The translations under genes were made by a program, and so were the position numbers. This document shows positions 7,178-13,398 of a stretch of DNA of 16,182 nucleotides, piece by piece (the stretch's first letter is position 1; each line of letters starts with the position of its first letter). Source of the stretch: Thermoflexus sp. (GTDB lineage Bacteria; Chloroflexota; Anaerolineae; Thermoflexales; Thermoflexaceae). The notes beneath the pieces were generated by a model, which saw only the letters and a list, made by a program, of their open reading frames with translations, was not told where the DNA came from and made no database searches. The stretch lies in the NCBI RefSeq assembly GCF_034432235.1, contig NZ_DAOUCJ010000092.1, forward strand, positions 1-16,182, written 5' to 3'.

Positions 7178-7207
7178 ATTGTATGAGCGGGCGTGAAATT
7201 TAGGCAA
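7178..7207 (-). promoter_or_regulatory. Promoter of the Lys/Ala-repeat protein gene
   Basis: On the minus strand: TTGCCT (7207-7202), an 18-nt spacer and TACAAT (7183-7178). This predicts a leader of about 45-50 nt ahead of the ATG at 7124. Four of six and five of six bases match consensus. Confidence 0.55.
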
Positions 7208-7266
7208 GACTAAATTCGTCGCGAGAGGCCTGGTTGTGGGGAAACCGGGAGCATGCCGGGCGCATT

Positions 7267-7275
7267 TGCTATAAT
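7267..7275 (+). promoter_or_regulatory. Extended -10 promoter for the YbhN-like gene
   Basis: TGCTATAAT: a perfect TATAAT (7270-7275) with the TGn extension of extended -10 promoters. No recognisable -35 is seen, which such promoters tolerate. The predicted start near 7282 gives a 5' UTR of about 145 nt. It is divergent from the promoter at 7178-7207. Confidence 0.6.
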
Positions 7276-7281
7276 GGCGGC

Positions 7282-7427
7282 GAACCATCGCCGGGTGGAT
7301 CGGGCCAAGGATTCCCTGAGGGAAAGAGGCGGGATGCCGAAGGCGCCTGGCCTCGCTCCGGCAGGCCCTGAAGGCCCATTCGGAGGACAGGGATGCCCGG
7401 TCCGGCCTCATAACGGGGAGGTGATCG
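7282..7427 (+). promoter_or_regulatory. Structured 5' leader with SD-preceded six-codon ORF
   Basis: The leader can fold as a closed junction. TCCCTG (7313-7318) pairs with CAGGGA (7388-7393). They enclose hairpin GAGGC/GCCTC (7326-7330 with 7350-7354) and hairpin CTCCG/CGGAG (7356-7360 with 7381-7385), the latter with inner GGCC/GGCC. An alternative pairing AGGCG/CGCCT (7327-7331 with 7344-7348) competes with the first hairpin. A mini-ORF, ATG to TAA at 7393-7413 (MPGPAS), has GGAGG 6-7 nt upstream. The main gene then has GGAGGTGAT ahead of its TTG start. No riboswitch class is recognised. Confidence 0.4.
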
Positions 7428-8420
7428 TTGCGGATCTGGCAATGGGTTCTGGGGCTTCTGATCAGCGCCCTGGCGCTTTACGGAGCGATCCGGGGCCTGG
7501 ATCTTCCGACCCTATGGGCCGCCCTACAGGCCGGGAATTACGGCTGGGTGCTACCAGCCCTTCTCGCCCTGACCCTGAGCGTGGCGGCCCGGGCCGCCCG
7601 CTGGCGGCTCCTCCTGAATCGCCCTCGGGGGGTGCCCTTCTACCGGCTGTGGAACATCCTCAACGTCGGCTATCTGGTGACCCATCTCCTTCCCTTCCGG
7701 ATGGGAGAGCTGGCCCGGGTCCTCCTGCTGGCCCGCTATCCCCAGACCCCCCCAGGCCTGGTGGCGATGTCCATTGTGGTGGAGCATGTCCTGGACCTGG
7801 TGGCCGTGTTGATGCTAACGGGGCTGGCCCTGGCTCTCCGGCCGGAAGCCCTGGGGATCGGGATCCTGAGCGGGGCCGGGTTGGGCTTGACCGCGGGGGC
7901 GCTTCTCATGCTCTGGGTCGGGGCGTTCCGTCCGAACTGGGCATGGAGACTGGCGGAGGGGCTGACCCAACCCTTCCCGGCACGTTTTCGGGAGCGCCTG
8001 CGCCAGGAAGCACGGGCCGCCCTCAGCGGCCTGGAGGTCCTGCGAACCCCATGGGCCCTGGCGGAGGCTCTGGGATGGTCCCTCGTGGCATGGGTGGCCG
8101 CCGGGTCCCAGCTCTATGCGATCATGGGGGCTTTCCTCACCGATCCAGACTGGCTGCCCGCCCTCTGGACGATGACGGCCCTGACCTTCGGGATGCTCGT
8201 CCCCTCCACACCTGGATACATCGGGGTGGTGCAGGGGATCACCGTTTGGGTCCTGGGTCGCTTTGGGATCCCCCAGGCGACCGCCTTCAGCATCTCCGTG
8301 GTCTCCCATGCCCTGATCTACTTCTACCTCTCCGCGCTGGGGGCCCTGGGGCTCTGGATGGAGACCGGAAGCCTCCGGCTTCGCTTCCTGCACCGGGAAA
8401 ACGCGCCCCACTCCCAGTAG
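7428..8420 (+). CDS. YbhN/LPG-synthase-TM-type membrane protein (putative lipid flippase)
   Basis: 330 aa with about 8 hydrophobic segments and no soluble catalytic domain. It fits the LPG_synthase_TM / UPF0104 (YbhN) family. The family signature region NVGYLVTHLLPFRMGELARV (about 84-103) is visible, followed by an E-x-x-x-D-L-V helix near 121-127. Family members are membrane proteins; some are fused to lysyl-PG synthases as the flippase part, others stand alone beside glycosyltransferases. The start is TTG: a stop codon lies in frame 6 nt upstream, and GGAGGTGAT (7417-7425) is a nine-base match to the anti-Shine-Dalgarno sequence. The gene opens the glycan cluster and has its own promoter at 7267-7275. 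A role in moving a glycolipid intermediate is an inference from context. Confidence 0.82.
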   Translation: MRIWQWVLGLLISALALYGAIRGLDLPTLWAALQAGNYGWVLPALLALTLSVAARAARWRLLLNRPRGVPFYRLWNILNVGYLVTHLLPFRMGELARVLLLARYPQTPPGLVAMSIVVEHVLDLVAVLMLTGLALALRPEALGIGILSGAGLGLTAGALLMLWVGAFRPNWAWRLAEGLTQPFPARFRERLRQEARAALSGLEVLRTPWALAEALGWSLVAWVAAGSQLYAIMGAFLTDPDWLPALWTMTALTFGMLVPSTPGYIGVVQGITVWVLGRFGIPQATAFSISVVSHALIYFYLSALGALGLWMETGSLRLRFLHRENAPHSQ

Positions 8421-8458
8421 GGGGTGGCCTCTCATCGGCGGACCCTTTCCCAACCCAA

Positions 8459-8464
8459 TATAAT
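8459..8464 (+). promoter_or_regulatory. -10 element upstream of the epimerase gene
   Basis: A perfect TATAAT lies in the short gap between the YbhN-like and epimerase genes, giving a predicted leader of about 50 nt. The -35 region is GC-rich and unconvincing. Confidence 0.45.
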
Positions 8465-8522
8465 AGCCTCGGCGATGCCTTCGGATAGGATCCCGGCTGG
8501 CTCCACTAAGGAGGAGGTTTCG

Positions 8523-9557
8523 ATGCCTGCTCATGCGCTGATCACCGGCGGCGCCGGTTTCATCGGATCCAACCTGGCGGACGCCCTGGCCTCTGAGGGC
8601 TGGGTGGTATGGATCTTCGACCTGCTGGCCCGCCCCGGCGTGGAGCGGAACCTGGCCTGGCTCCAGGCGCGCCATGGCGGGCGCATCCGCTTCGTCCGCG
8701 GGGATATCCGGGATTTCCCGGCGGTGGCCGAGGTGGTGCGGCAGGCCGAGGTGATCTTCCACCTGGCCGCCCAGGTGGCGGTCACCACTTCCCTCATCGA
8801 TCCCCGCACCGATTTCGAGATCAACGCCCTCGGCACCCTGAATGTCCTGGAGGCGGCCCGCCAGGCCCGCCATCGCCCGATCATCCTCTACACCTCCACC
8901 AACAAGGTCTACGGCGCGATGGAAGATGTGCCCGTGGTGGAGGAGGCCACCCGCTACCGGTATGCCGACCGGCCCTTCGGGATCGACGAGCGCCAGCCCC
9001 TGGATTTCCATTCCCCGTATGGCTGTTCCAAGGGGGCCGCGGATCAATACGTGCGGGACTACGCCCGGATTTACGGGCTTCCCACCGTCGTGTTCCGCAT
9101 GTCCTGTATCTACGGCCCCCGCCAGTTCGGCACGGAGGACCAGGGGTGGGTCGCCCACTTTGTGATCTCCGCGATGGCCGGGCGCCCCATCACGATCTAC
9201 GGCGATGGCAAGCAGGTGCGGGATCTGCTGTTCGTGACCGACCTGATCGCCGCGATGCGGGCGGCGGTGGAGCGGATCGACCGGACGGCCGGGCAGGTTT
9301 ACAACATCGGGGGAGGGCCAGCGAACGCCCTTTCGATCTGGCATGAGTTCGCCCCCCTGCTGTCCGAGATCCTCGGCCGCCCGGTGGAGCCTCCGGCCTT
9401 CGGCCCCTGGCGCCCTGGGGATCAGAAGGTGTATATCAGTGATATCCGGAAGGCGATGCGCGATCTGGACTGGCAACCCCGGGTCGGCGTGCGGGAGGGC
9501 CTGACGCGCCTCGCGGAATGGGTGCGGGAGGGGATCCCGCTCCCTGCCCCCGATTGA
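8523..9557 (+). CDS. CDP-paratose 2-epimerase-like NAD-dependent sugar epimerase
   Basis: 344 aa extended SDR protein. The Rossmann glycine motif TGGAGFIGSN is at residues 8-17. The catalytic set is a Thr/Ser region TSTNKVYG (124-131) and Y166-G-C-S-K170. The segment around HSPYGCSKGAADQY (163-176) and SCIYGPRQFGTEDQGWV (194-210) closely recalls CDP-paratose 2-epimerase (RfbE/TyvE, CDP-tyvelose formation) rather than UDP-glucose 4-epimerase or dTDP-glucose dehydratase. That reaction inverts C2 of a CDP-3,6-dideoxyhexose in the cytoplasm. The start at 8523 follows AAGGAGGAGGT with 6-nt spacing; an in-frame upstream ATG at 8424 adds 33 residues ahead of the fold and has no ribosome binding site. 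The CDP-paratose pathway genes are not in the window, so the true substrate may be a related nucleotide sugar. Confidence 0.86.
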   Translation: MPAHALITGGAGFIGSNLADALASEGWVVWIFDLLARPGVERNLAWLQARHGGRIRFVRGDIRDFPAVAEVVRQAEVIFHLAAQVAVTTSLIDPRTDFEINALGTLNVLEAARQARHRPIILYTSTNKVYGAMEDVPVVEEATRYRYADRPFGIDERQPLDFHSPYGCSKGAADQYVRDYARIYGLPTVVFRMSCIYGPRQFGTEDQGWVAHFVISAMAGRPITIYGDGKQVRDLLFVTDLIAAMRAAVERIDRTAGQVYNIGGGPANALSIWHEFAPLLSEILGRPVEPPAFGPWRPGDQKVYISDIRKAMRDLDWQPRVGVREGLTRLAEWVREGIPLPAPD

Positions 9558-9673
9558 CCGCAAGGGAGCGAGGGGTTTCGCCGTCCGCCCGAGGGCCTGG
9601 GGCTTTCCTGCGCATCTTCCGCCCATGGCCGTCGGGCCACGGGAAGCGCGGCGCCAATGATCCGGGCGGTCTC

Positions 9674-9693
9674 GAAATCCCATGGCGGATTTC
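9674..9693 (+). promoter_or_regulatory. Hairpin abutting the GT4 ribosome binding site
   Basis: Inverted repeat GAAATCC / GGATTTC (9674-9680 and 9687-9693) with a 6-nt loop, ending 7 nt before the ATG of the glycosyltransferase gene. There is no T-run. It could modulate translation initiation. The rest of the 143-nt gap (9558-9700) shows no gene or clear promoter. Confidence 0.35.
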
Positions 9694-9700
9694 AGGGCCC

Positions 9701-10855
9701 ATGAAAATCCTGGTGGCATTGACGTATTACCGTCCCCACATCAGCGGTCTGACCATCTATGTCGAGCGAGCGGCCCGGGCGCTGGCCGCCCGCGGGCACG
9801 AAGTCCAGATCCTGACCTCCCGGTATGACCGGCGCCTCCCTCTGGAGGAGATCCGGGATGGGGTGCGGATCCGCCGGGTGCCCGTGTGGTTCCGGGTCAG
9901 CAAGGGGGTCATCATGCCCACCATCGGGGTGTGGGCCACCCGGCTGGCCCGATGGGCCGATGTGCTCTGGCTCCACCTCCCCCAGTTCGATGCGGCGGGC
10001 ATCGCCCTGCGCGGACGCCTCTTCCGGAAGCCGGTGGTCCTCACCTACCACTGCGATGTCACCCTCCCGCCCGGCCTGGTCAACCGCCTGGCCAACGTCA
10101 TGGTTCATCTGATGGACCATCTGGCCGCCCGTCTCGCCGACGTCATCGTGACCTACACCGAGGATTACGCCCGGCATTCCCCTTATCTCTCCCGCTATTT
10201 GCACAAAGTTCGGGTCATCCCGCCCCCGGTGGAGATCCCGATCCCCCAACCCGAGCGGGTGGCCGCCTTCCGGGCCCGCTGGGGGCTGGAGAACCAGGTG
10301 GTGATCGGGATGGCGGCCCGGCTGGCGGCCGAGAAAGGCGTGGAATATCTCCTGGAGGCCCTCCCCCAGATCCTCTCGGTCTATCCCAACGCACGGGTCC
10401 TCTTCGCCGGACCCTACCAGAACGTCCTGGGGGAAGAGGCCTATGCCCGGCGACTGGCCCCTCTCTTTGAGCGATACCGGGACCACTGGACCTTTGTGGG
10501 GGTGCTGGAGCCGGAGGAGATGGCGGCCTTTTACGCCAGCTGCGACGTGGTCGTGCTCCCCAGCCTGAACGCCACGGAATCGTTCGGCCTGGTTCAGGTG
10601 GAAGCCATGCTGTGCGGGACCCCGGTGGTGGCCAGCGACCTGCCAGGCGTTCGGGTGCCGACGCGCACCACCGGGATGGGGCGGACGGTGCCCCCGCGGG
10701 ACAGCGCAGCCCTGGCCCGGGCCATCCTCGAGGTGCTGGCCAACCGCCCGGCCTTCTGCCGGCCCCGGGAATGGGTGGAGCAGCACTATAATACGGAGCG
10801 GACCGCCGCGGCCTATGAAGCGCTCTTCGAGGAGCTGAGGGCATCCCGGGGCTGA
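9701..10855 (+). CDS. GT4-family glycosyltransferase
   Basis: 384 aa, typical GT-B fold length. The N-terminal acceptor domain begins MKILVALTYYRPHISG with the usual Gly-rich loop. The C-terminal donor domain has MAARLAAEKGVEYLLEA (204-220), the R-L-x-x-E-K-G motif, and the retaining GT4 E-x7-E motif as E293-SFGLVQV-E301, followed by CGTPVVASDLPG. It transfers a sugar from a nucleotide donor to a membrane-lipid or glycan acceptor at the cytoplasmic face; donor and acceptor are unknown. I use the ATG at 9701 because it starts exactly at the first beta strand. The in-frame extension to 9518 overlaps the epimerase gene and looks non-coding. The ribosome binding site is weak (AGGG) and preceded by a hairpin. 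The ATPase gene follows after 20 nt. Confidence 0.9.
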   Translation: MKILVALTYYRPHISGLTIYVERAARALAARGHEVQILTSRYDRRLPLEEIRDGVRIRRVPVWFRVSKGVIMPTIGVWATRLARWADVLWLHLPQFDAAGIALRGRLFRKPVVLTYHCDVTLPPGLVNRLANVMVHLMDHLAARLADVIVTYTEDYARHSPYLSRYLHKVRVIPPPVEIPIPQPERVAAFRARWGLENQVVIGMAARLAAEKGVEYLLEALPQILSVYPNARVLFAGPYQNVLGEEAYARRLAPLFERYRDHWTFVGVLEPEEMAAFYASCDVVVLPSLNATESFGLVQVEAMLCGTPVVASDLPGVRVPTRTTGMGRTVPPRDSAALARAILEVLANRPAFCRPREWVEQHYNTERTAAAYEALFEELRASRG

Positions 10856-10875
10856 ACGGAGAAAGGAGAGGGAAG

Positions 10876-12120
10876 ATGAGGATCCACCGGCTGATCGTTG
10901 AAAACTTTCGCTCGATCGAACATGCCGATCTGGAGCTGGCTCCCCTCACGATCCTTTACGGGCCAAACGGAGCCGGGAAATCCTCCCTCCTCTACGCGCC
11001 GCTGGGGCTCCGGAATATCGCCATGTCCCCCAATGCTCCCCCCTCCGCCTTCTGGAATTACGGGTTCGTCTCTTTAGGCGGGTTCCGCGAAGTGGTCTTC
11101 GGCCATACTCCAGGGCGGGAGATCGCTATCGGTGTGATGGTCTCCGTGCCGGAGGACGCGCTCATTCGGGGGAAGAGCCCTCAGGCCCTGGGATATCGAG
11201 TTCGACTTCAGGAGGAGCGGGGATGGCTGGAGCTTCTGATCGGCTCGCGGGAGGCTATGGAGACCCTGGCCGCTCTGGAGGTGACCTTTCCATATAGTGG
11301 GACTCAGAGCGTGGAGATCCCGGAGGTCGATCCGGGGATCGAGGCGGCCTGGAACGGATTCGTTGTCCAGGTCAAGGCCAGGGATGCCACAAGCGCCCAG
11401 AGGGCGCAAGCTATTGCCCGCGCCCTCAACGCCCCCATAGAAGCCCTGCGGCGCATCCGCTTCGTCCCCCTGCGTCGGGGATTCTCCCAGCCCATTTACA
11501 CGCCCGTCCCGATCACCCCTCTCCCCCTCACGGAGGGAGAGATCGCCACTCTCCTGGCTCAGGATCGAGATCTGGAGTATCGGGTGGAGCGCTATCTGGA
11601 ACAAATCGCAAACCGGAACTTTCGCGTGCGACCCCAGCTGGGGACGGCGGTCTTCGAATTAATCGCTGGGGATCGGGAGACCGGGCTGGGGGTGTCGCTG
11701 GTCAATGAAGGCTTCGGGATCAATCAGCTCATCTATTTGCTCGCCCAGGCCCTGAGCGGAGACGCGGAATGGATCCTCATCGAGGAGCCGGAGATCCACC
11801 TGCATCCTTCAAGCGTCCGGCGGCTGGCCCGTGCGCTGTCGCAGATCGCTTCCCGACATCACAAGCAATTTCTGATCTCCACCCACAGCGAGGCGTTCCT
11901 GATCGCCCTTCTGGCCCAGGTGGCACAGGGCACGCTCCGGCCCGCGGATCTGGCGTGTTATTTCGTGGAACGAAAGGATGGCGTCTCCCTCTTCACGCGC
12001 CAGGCTGTGACGGAGGAAGGACAGATCGAAGGGGGCATGCGAAGCTTTATAGAAGGGGAGCTGGAGGATTTGCGGGAATTCCTGGGCCTGGAGGAGGAGC
12101 CGGAGGGAACTCCCGGATAG
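10876..12120 (+). CDS. AAA_15/AAA_21-type (OLD-like) SMC-family ATPase
   Basis: 414 aa. The N-terminus MRIHRLIVENFRSI is the typical first strand of RecF/OLD/SMC-like ATPases. Walker A is GPNGAGKSS (29-37). An ABC-signature-like segment NEGFGINQL lies at 277-285. Walker B is WILIEEPEIHLHP (299-311) with two acidic residues, and the H-loop is STHSE (335-339). The region between (about 60-270) is a family-specific insert. There is no C-terminal TOPRIM or HNH domain, so any nuclease activity would come from a partner. It starts after a good AAAGGAG and is followed 12 nt later by a PIN-like gene. ATPases of this architecture are common in defence modules paired with a nuclease (for example PtuA/PtuB, GajA/GajB, AriA/AriB). 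It interrupts an otherwise glycan-related operon. The ATPase call is firm; the biological role is inference. Confidence 0.9.
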   Translation: MRIHRLIVENFRSIEHADLELAPLTILYGPNGAGKSSLLYAPLGLRNIAMSPNAPPSAFWNYGFVSLGGFREVVFGHTPGREIAIGVMVSVPEDALIRGKSPQALGYRVRLQEERGWLELLIGSREAMETLAALEVTFPYSGTQSVEIPEVDPGIEAAWNGFVVQVKARDATSAQRAQAIARALNAPIEALRRIRFVPLRRGFSQPIYTPVPITPLPLTEGEIATLLAQDRDLEYRVERYLEQIANRNFRVRPQLGTAVFELIAGDRETGLGVSLVNEGFGINQLIYLLAQALSGDAEWILIEEPEIHLHPSSVRRLARALSQIASRHHKQFLISTHSEAFLIALLAQVAQGTLRPADLACYFVERKDGVSLFTRQAVTEEGQIEGGMRSFIEGELEDLREFLGLEEEPEGTPG

Positions 12121-12132
12121 GCGGGATGTCGA

Positions 12133-12600
12133 ATGAGCTCGCAATGCCTGGTGATCGATGAGTGGTTGTTCCATCACCTGAGGGGAGAGGCCGGCCCGGA
12201 CGCAATCCGTCAGGCGGTTCGATTACTGGAGGAAATTGAACGGCGCTGCGATCGAAGCGCATGGCAGCCGGGGACGCCATGGGCACAAAAGGCTTTCCGT
12301 CTCTTCGACACCGATCAACCAGGGATCCGACTGGCCAGCAAGCTGCTCCAGCGGCTCCTCTGGGATCCGGCTAAAAGCCGGATACCTCGCCAGTCGTTAA
12401 AAACGAATGCGCCCTGGATGGATCGGATACCGGAGGAGGACCGTTATCTGGTCACTCTCTATCTTGAGGCAGGGGCGGATGTTCTGATCACGACAGACGA
12501 GCGGCTCCTCTCCCGGATCCGGGAAACGCAGGCTCCTGTCCGGGCGCTATCGCTCCCGGAATGGATCGCTATCTATTTCTCCGGGTCGCCGTCCAGATGA
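12133..12600 (+). CDS. Small PIN-like domain protein, putative nuclease partner of the ATPase
   Basis: 155 aa. The pattern of acidic residues resembles PIN-domain RNases. The first strand, LVIDEWLFHHL (residues 6-16), carries D9. PEEDRYLVTLYLEAGADVLITTDERLL (100-126) gives D103 at the head of a helix and D122 at the end of the strand V-L-I-T-T-D, the usual third and fourth PIN positions. The middle acidic position is less clear (E34, E35 or E37). PIN domains cleave RNA with Mg2+. I do not recognise a specific family, and there is no upstream antitoxin-like small gene as in VapBC. The ribosome binding site is weak (GGCGGG). The stop overlaps the methyltransferase start as ATGA. Stretches such as TTAAAAACG (12397-12405) make it locally less GC-rich than neighbours. 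Confidence 0.68.
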   Translation: MSSQCLVIDEWLFHHLRGEAGPDAIRQAVRLLEEIERRCDRSAWQPGTPWAQKAFRLFDTDQPGIRLASKLLQRLLWDPAKSRIPRQSLKTNAPWMDRIPEEDRYLVTLYLEAGADVLITTDERLLSRIRETQAPVRALSLPEWIAIYFSGSPSR

Positions 12601-13379
12601 GCGCTCCGGATTTCCTCTGGCTGCACCTGAAAGAAGTCCCCGCCTTTCGGGCGTTGCTTCGGGCGGTGGAAGCCCGCTTCTACCAGGGCCTGGAGATGCC
12701 GGAGCCCATCCTGGACCTGGGTTGCGGGGATGGGCACTTCGCCTCCGTGGCCTTCCCCGGGCGGGCATGGGTCGGCCTGGATCCTGAATGGGGTCCCCTG
12801 AAGGAGGCCGCCGCCCGTCGGGTTTACCGATGGGCGATCCAGGCCGATGGCGCGCATCTGCCGTTCCCCCCGGGGTCCTTCGGGACGGTGATCAGCAATT
12901 CGGTGCTGGAACACATCCCTCCCGTGGAGGCTGTCCTGCGGGAGGTGGCGCGGGTCCTTCGCCCCGGAGGCTATTTCCTGTTCTGCTCGCCCAGCCATCG
13001 TTTCGTGGAATTCCTTTCGCTGTATCGCCTGCTGCGGCGGCTGCGGCTGCAAGGGCTGGCGGAAGGCTACGGCCGGCTCTTCAACCGCATCTCCCGGCAT
13101 CATCACTGCGATGCCCCGGAGATCTGGGCGTCCCGCCTGGAGCAGGCCGGGCTTCGCCCGCTTCGATGGTGGTTCTATTTCTCCCGGGGAGCCACCGCGC
13201 TGCTGGAATGGGGTCATCTGTATGGGTTGCCTTCCCTGCTCTGCAAAAAGCTTTTCGGGCGCTGGATCCTGGCCCCATGGCGCTGGAGCCTGGAGCCCGT
13301 GGAGCGGATCCTTCGACCCTTTTACGAAGAACCCCCAGGTCCGGAAGGCGCCTATTTTTTCATGATCGCGCAACGCTGA
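12597..13379 (+). CDS. Class I SAM-dependent methyltransferase
   Basis: 260 aa. Motif I is PILDLGCGDGHF (37-48), followed by an acidic residue after strand 2 (VGLDPEW, 59-65). Motif IV/post-I reads NSVLEHI (101-107), and RPGGYFLF (122-129) follows. This is the Methyltransf_11 pattern, with a C-terminal extension rich in aromatic and basic residues that may contact membrane or glycan. The start is taken at 12597, where ATGA overlaps the stop of the PIN-like gene, implying translational coupling; a longer in-frame start exists at 12561. GT-C follows after 19 nt. In this context it probably O-methylates a sugar or lipid-linked intermediate. The substrate cannot be derived from the sequence. Confidence 0.88.
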   Translation: MSAPDFLWLHLKEVPAFRALLRAVEARFYQGLEMPEPILDLGCGDGHFASVAFPGRAWVGLDPEWGPLKEAAARRVYRWAIQADGAHLPFPPGSFGTVISNSVLEHIPPVEAVLREVARVLRPGGYFLFCSPSHRFVEFLSLYRLLRRLRLQGLAEGYGRLFNRISRHHHCDAPEIWASRLEQAGLRPLRWWFYFSRGATALLEWGHLYGLPSLLCKKLFGRWILAPWRWSLEPVERILRPFYEEPPGPEGAYFFMIAQR

Positions 13380-13398
13380 TCCCATCGGGAGCGGAGGG

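Noticed and set aside
7282..7400. Possible glycine riboswitch in the YbhN-like leader (GCCGAAGG, GGCA and GGACAGGG blocks)
   Set aside because: The blocks resemble glycine aptamer pieces, but the expected GGAGAG/CUCUC pairing and GCAA are missing, the spacing between the 3' blocks is too long, and the downstream gene is unrelated to glycine.
9518..9700. Upstream extension of the GT4 gene
   Set aside because: It overlaps the 3' end of the epimerase gene and adds 61 residues before the canonical GT-B first strand.
7815..9719. 634-codon minus-strand open frame
   Set aside because: Spans two plus-strand genes with strong motifs and ribosome binding sites; its composition is that of an antisense shadow.
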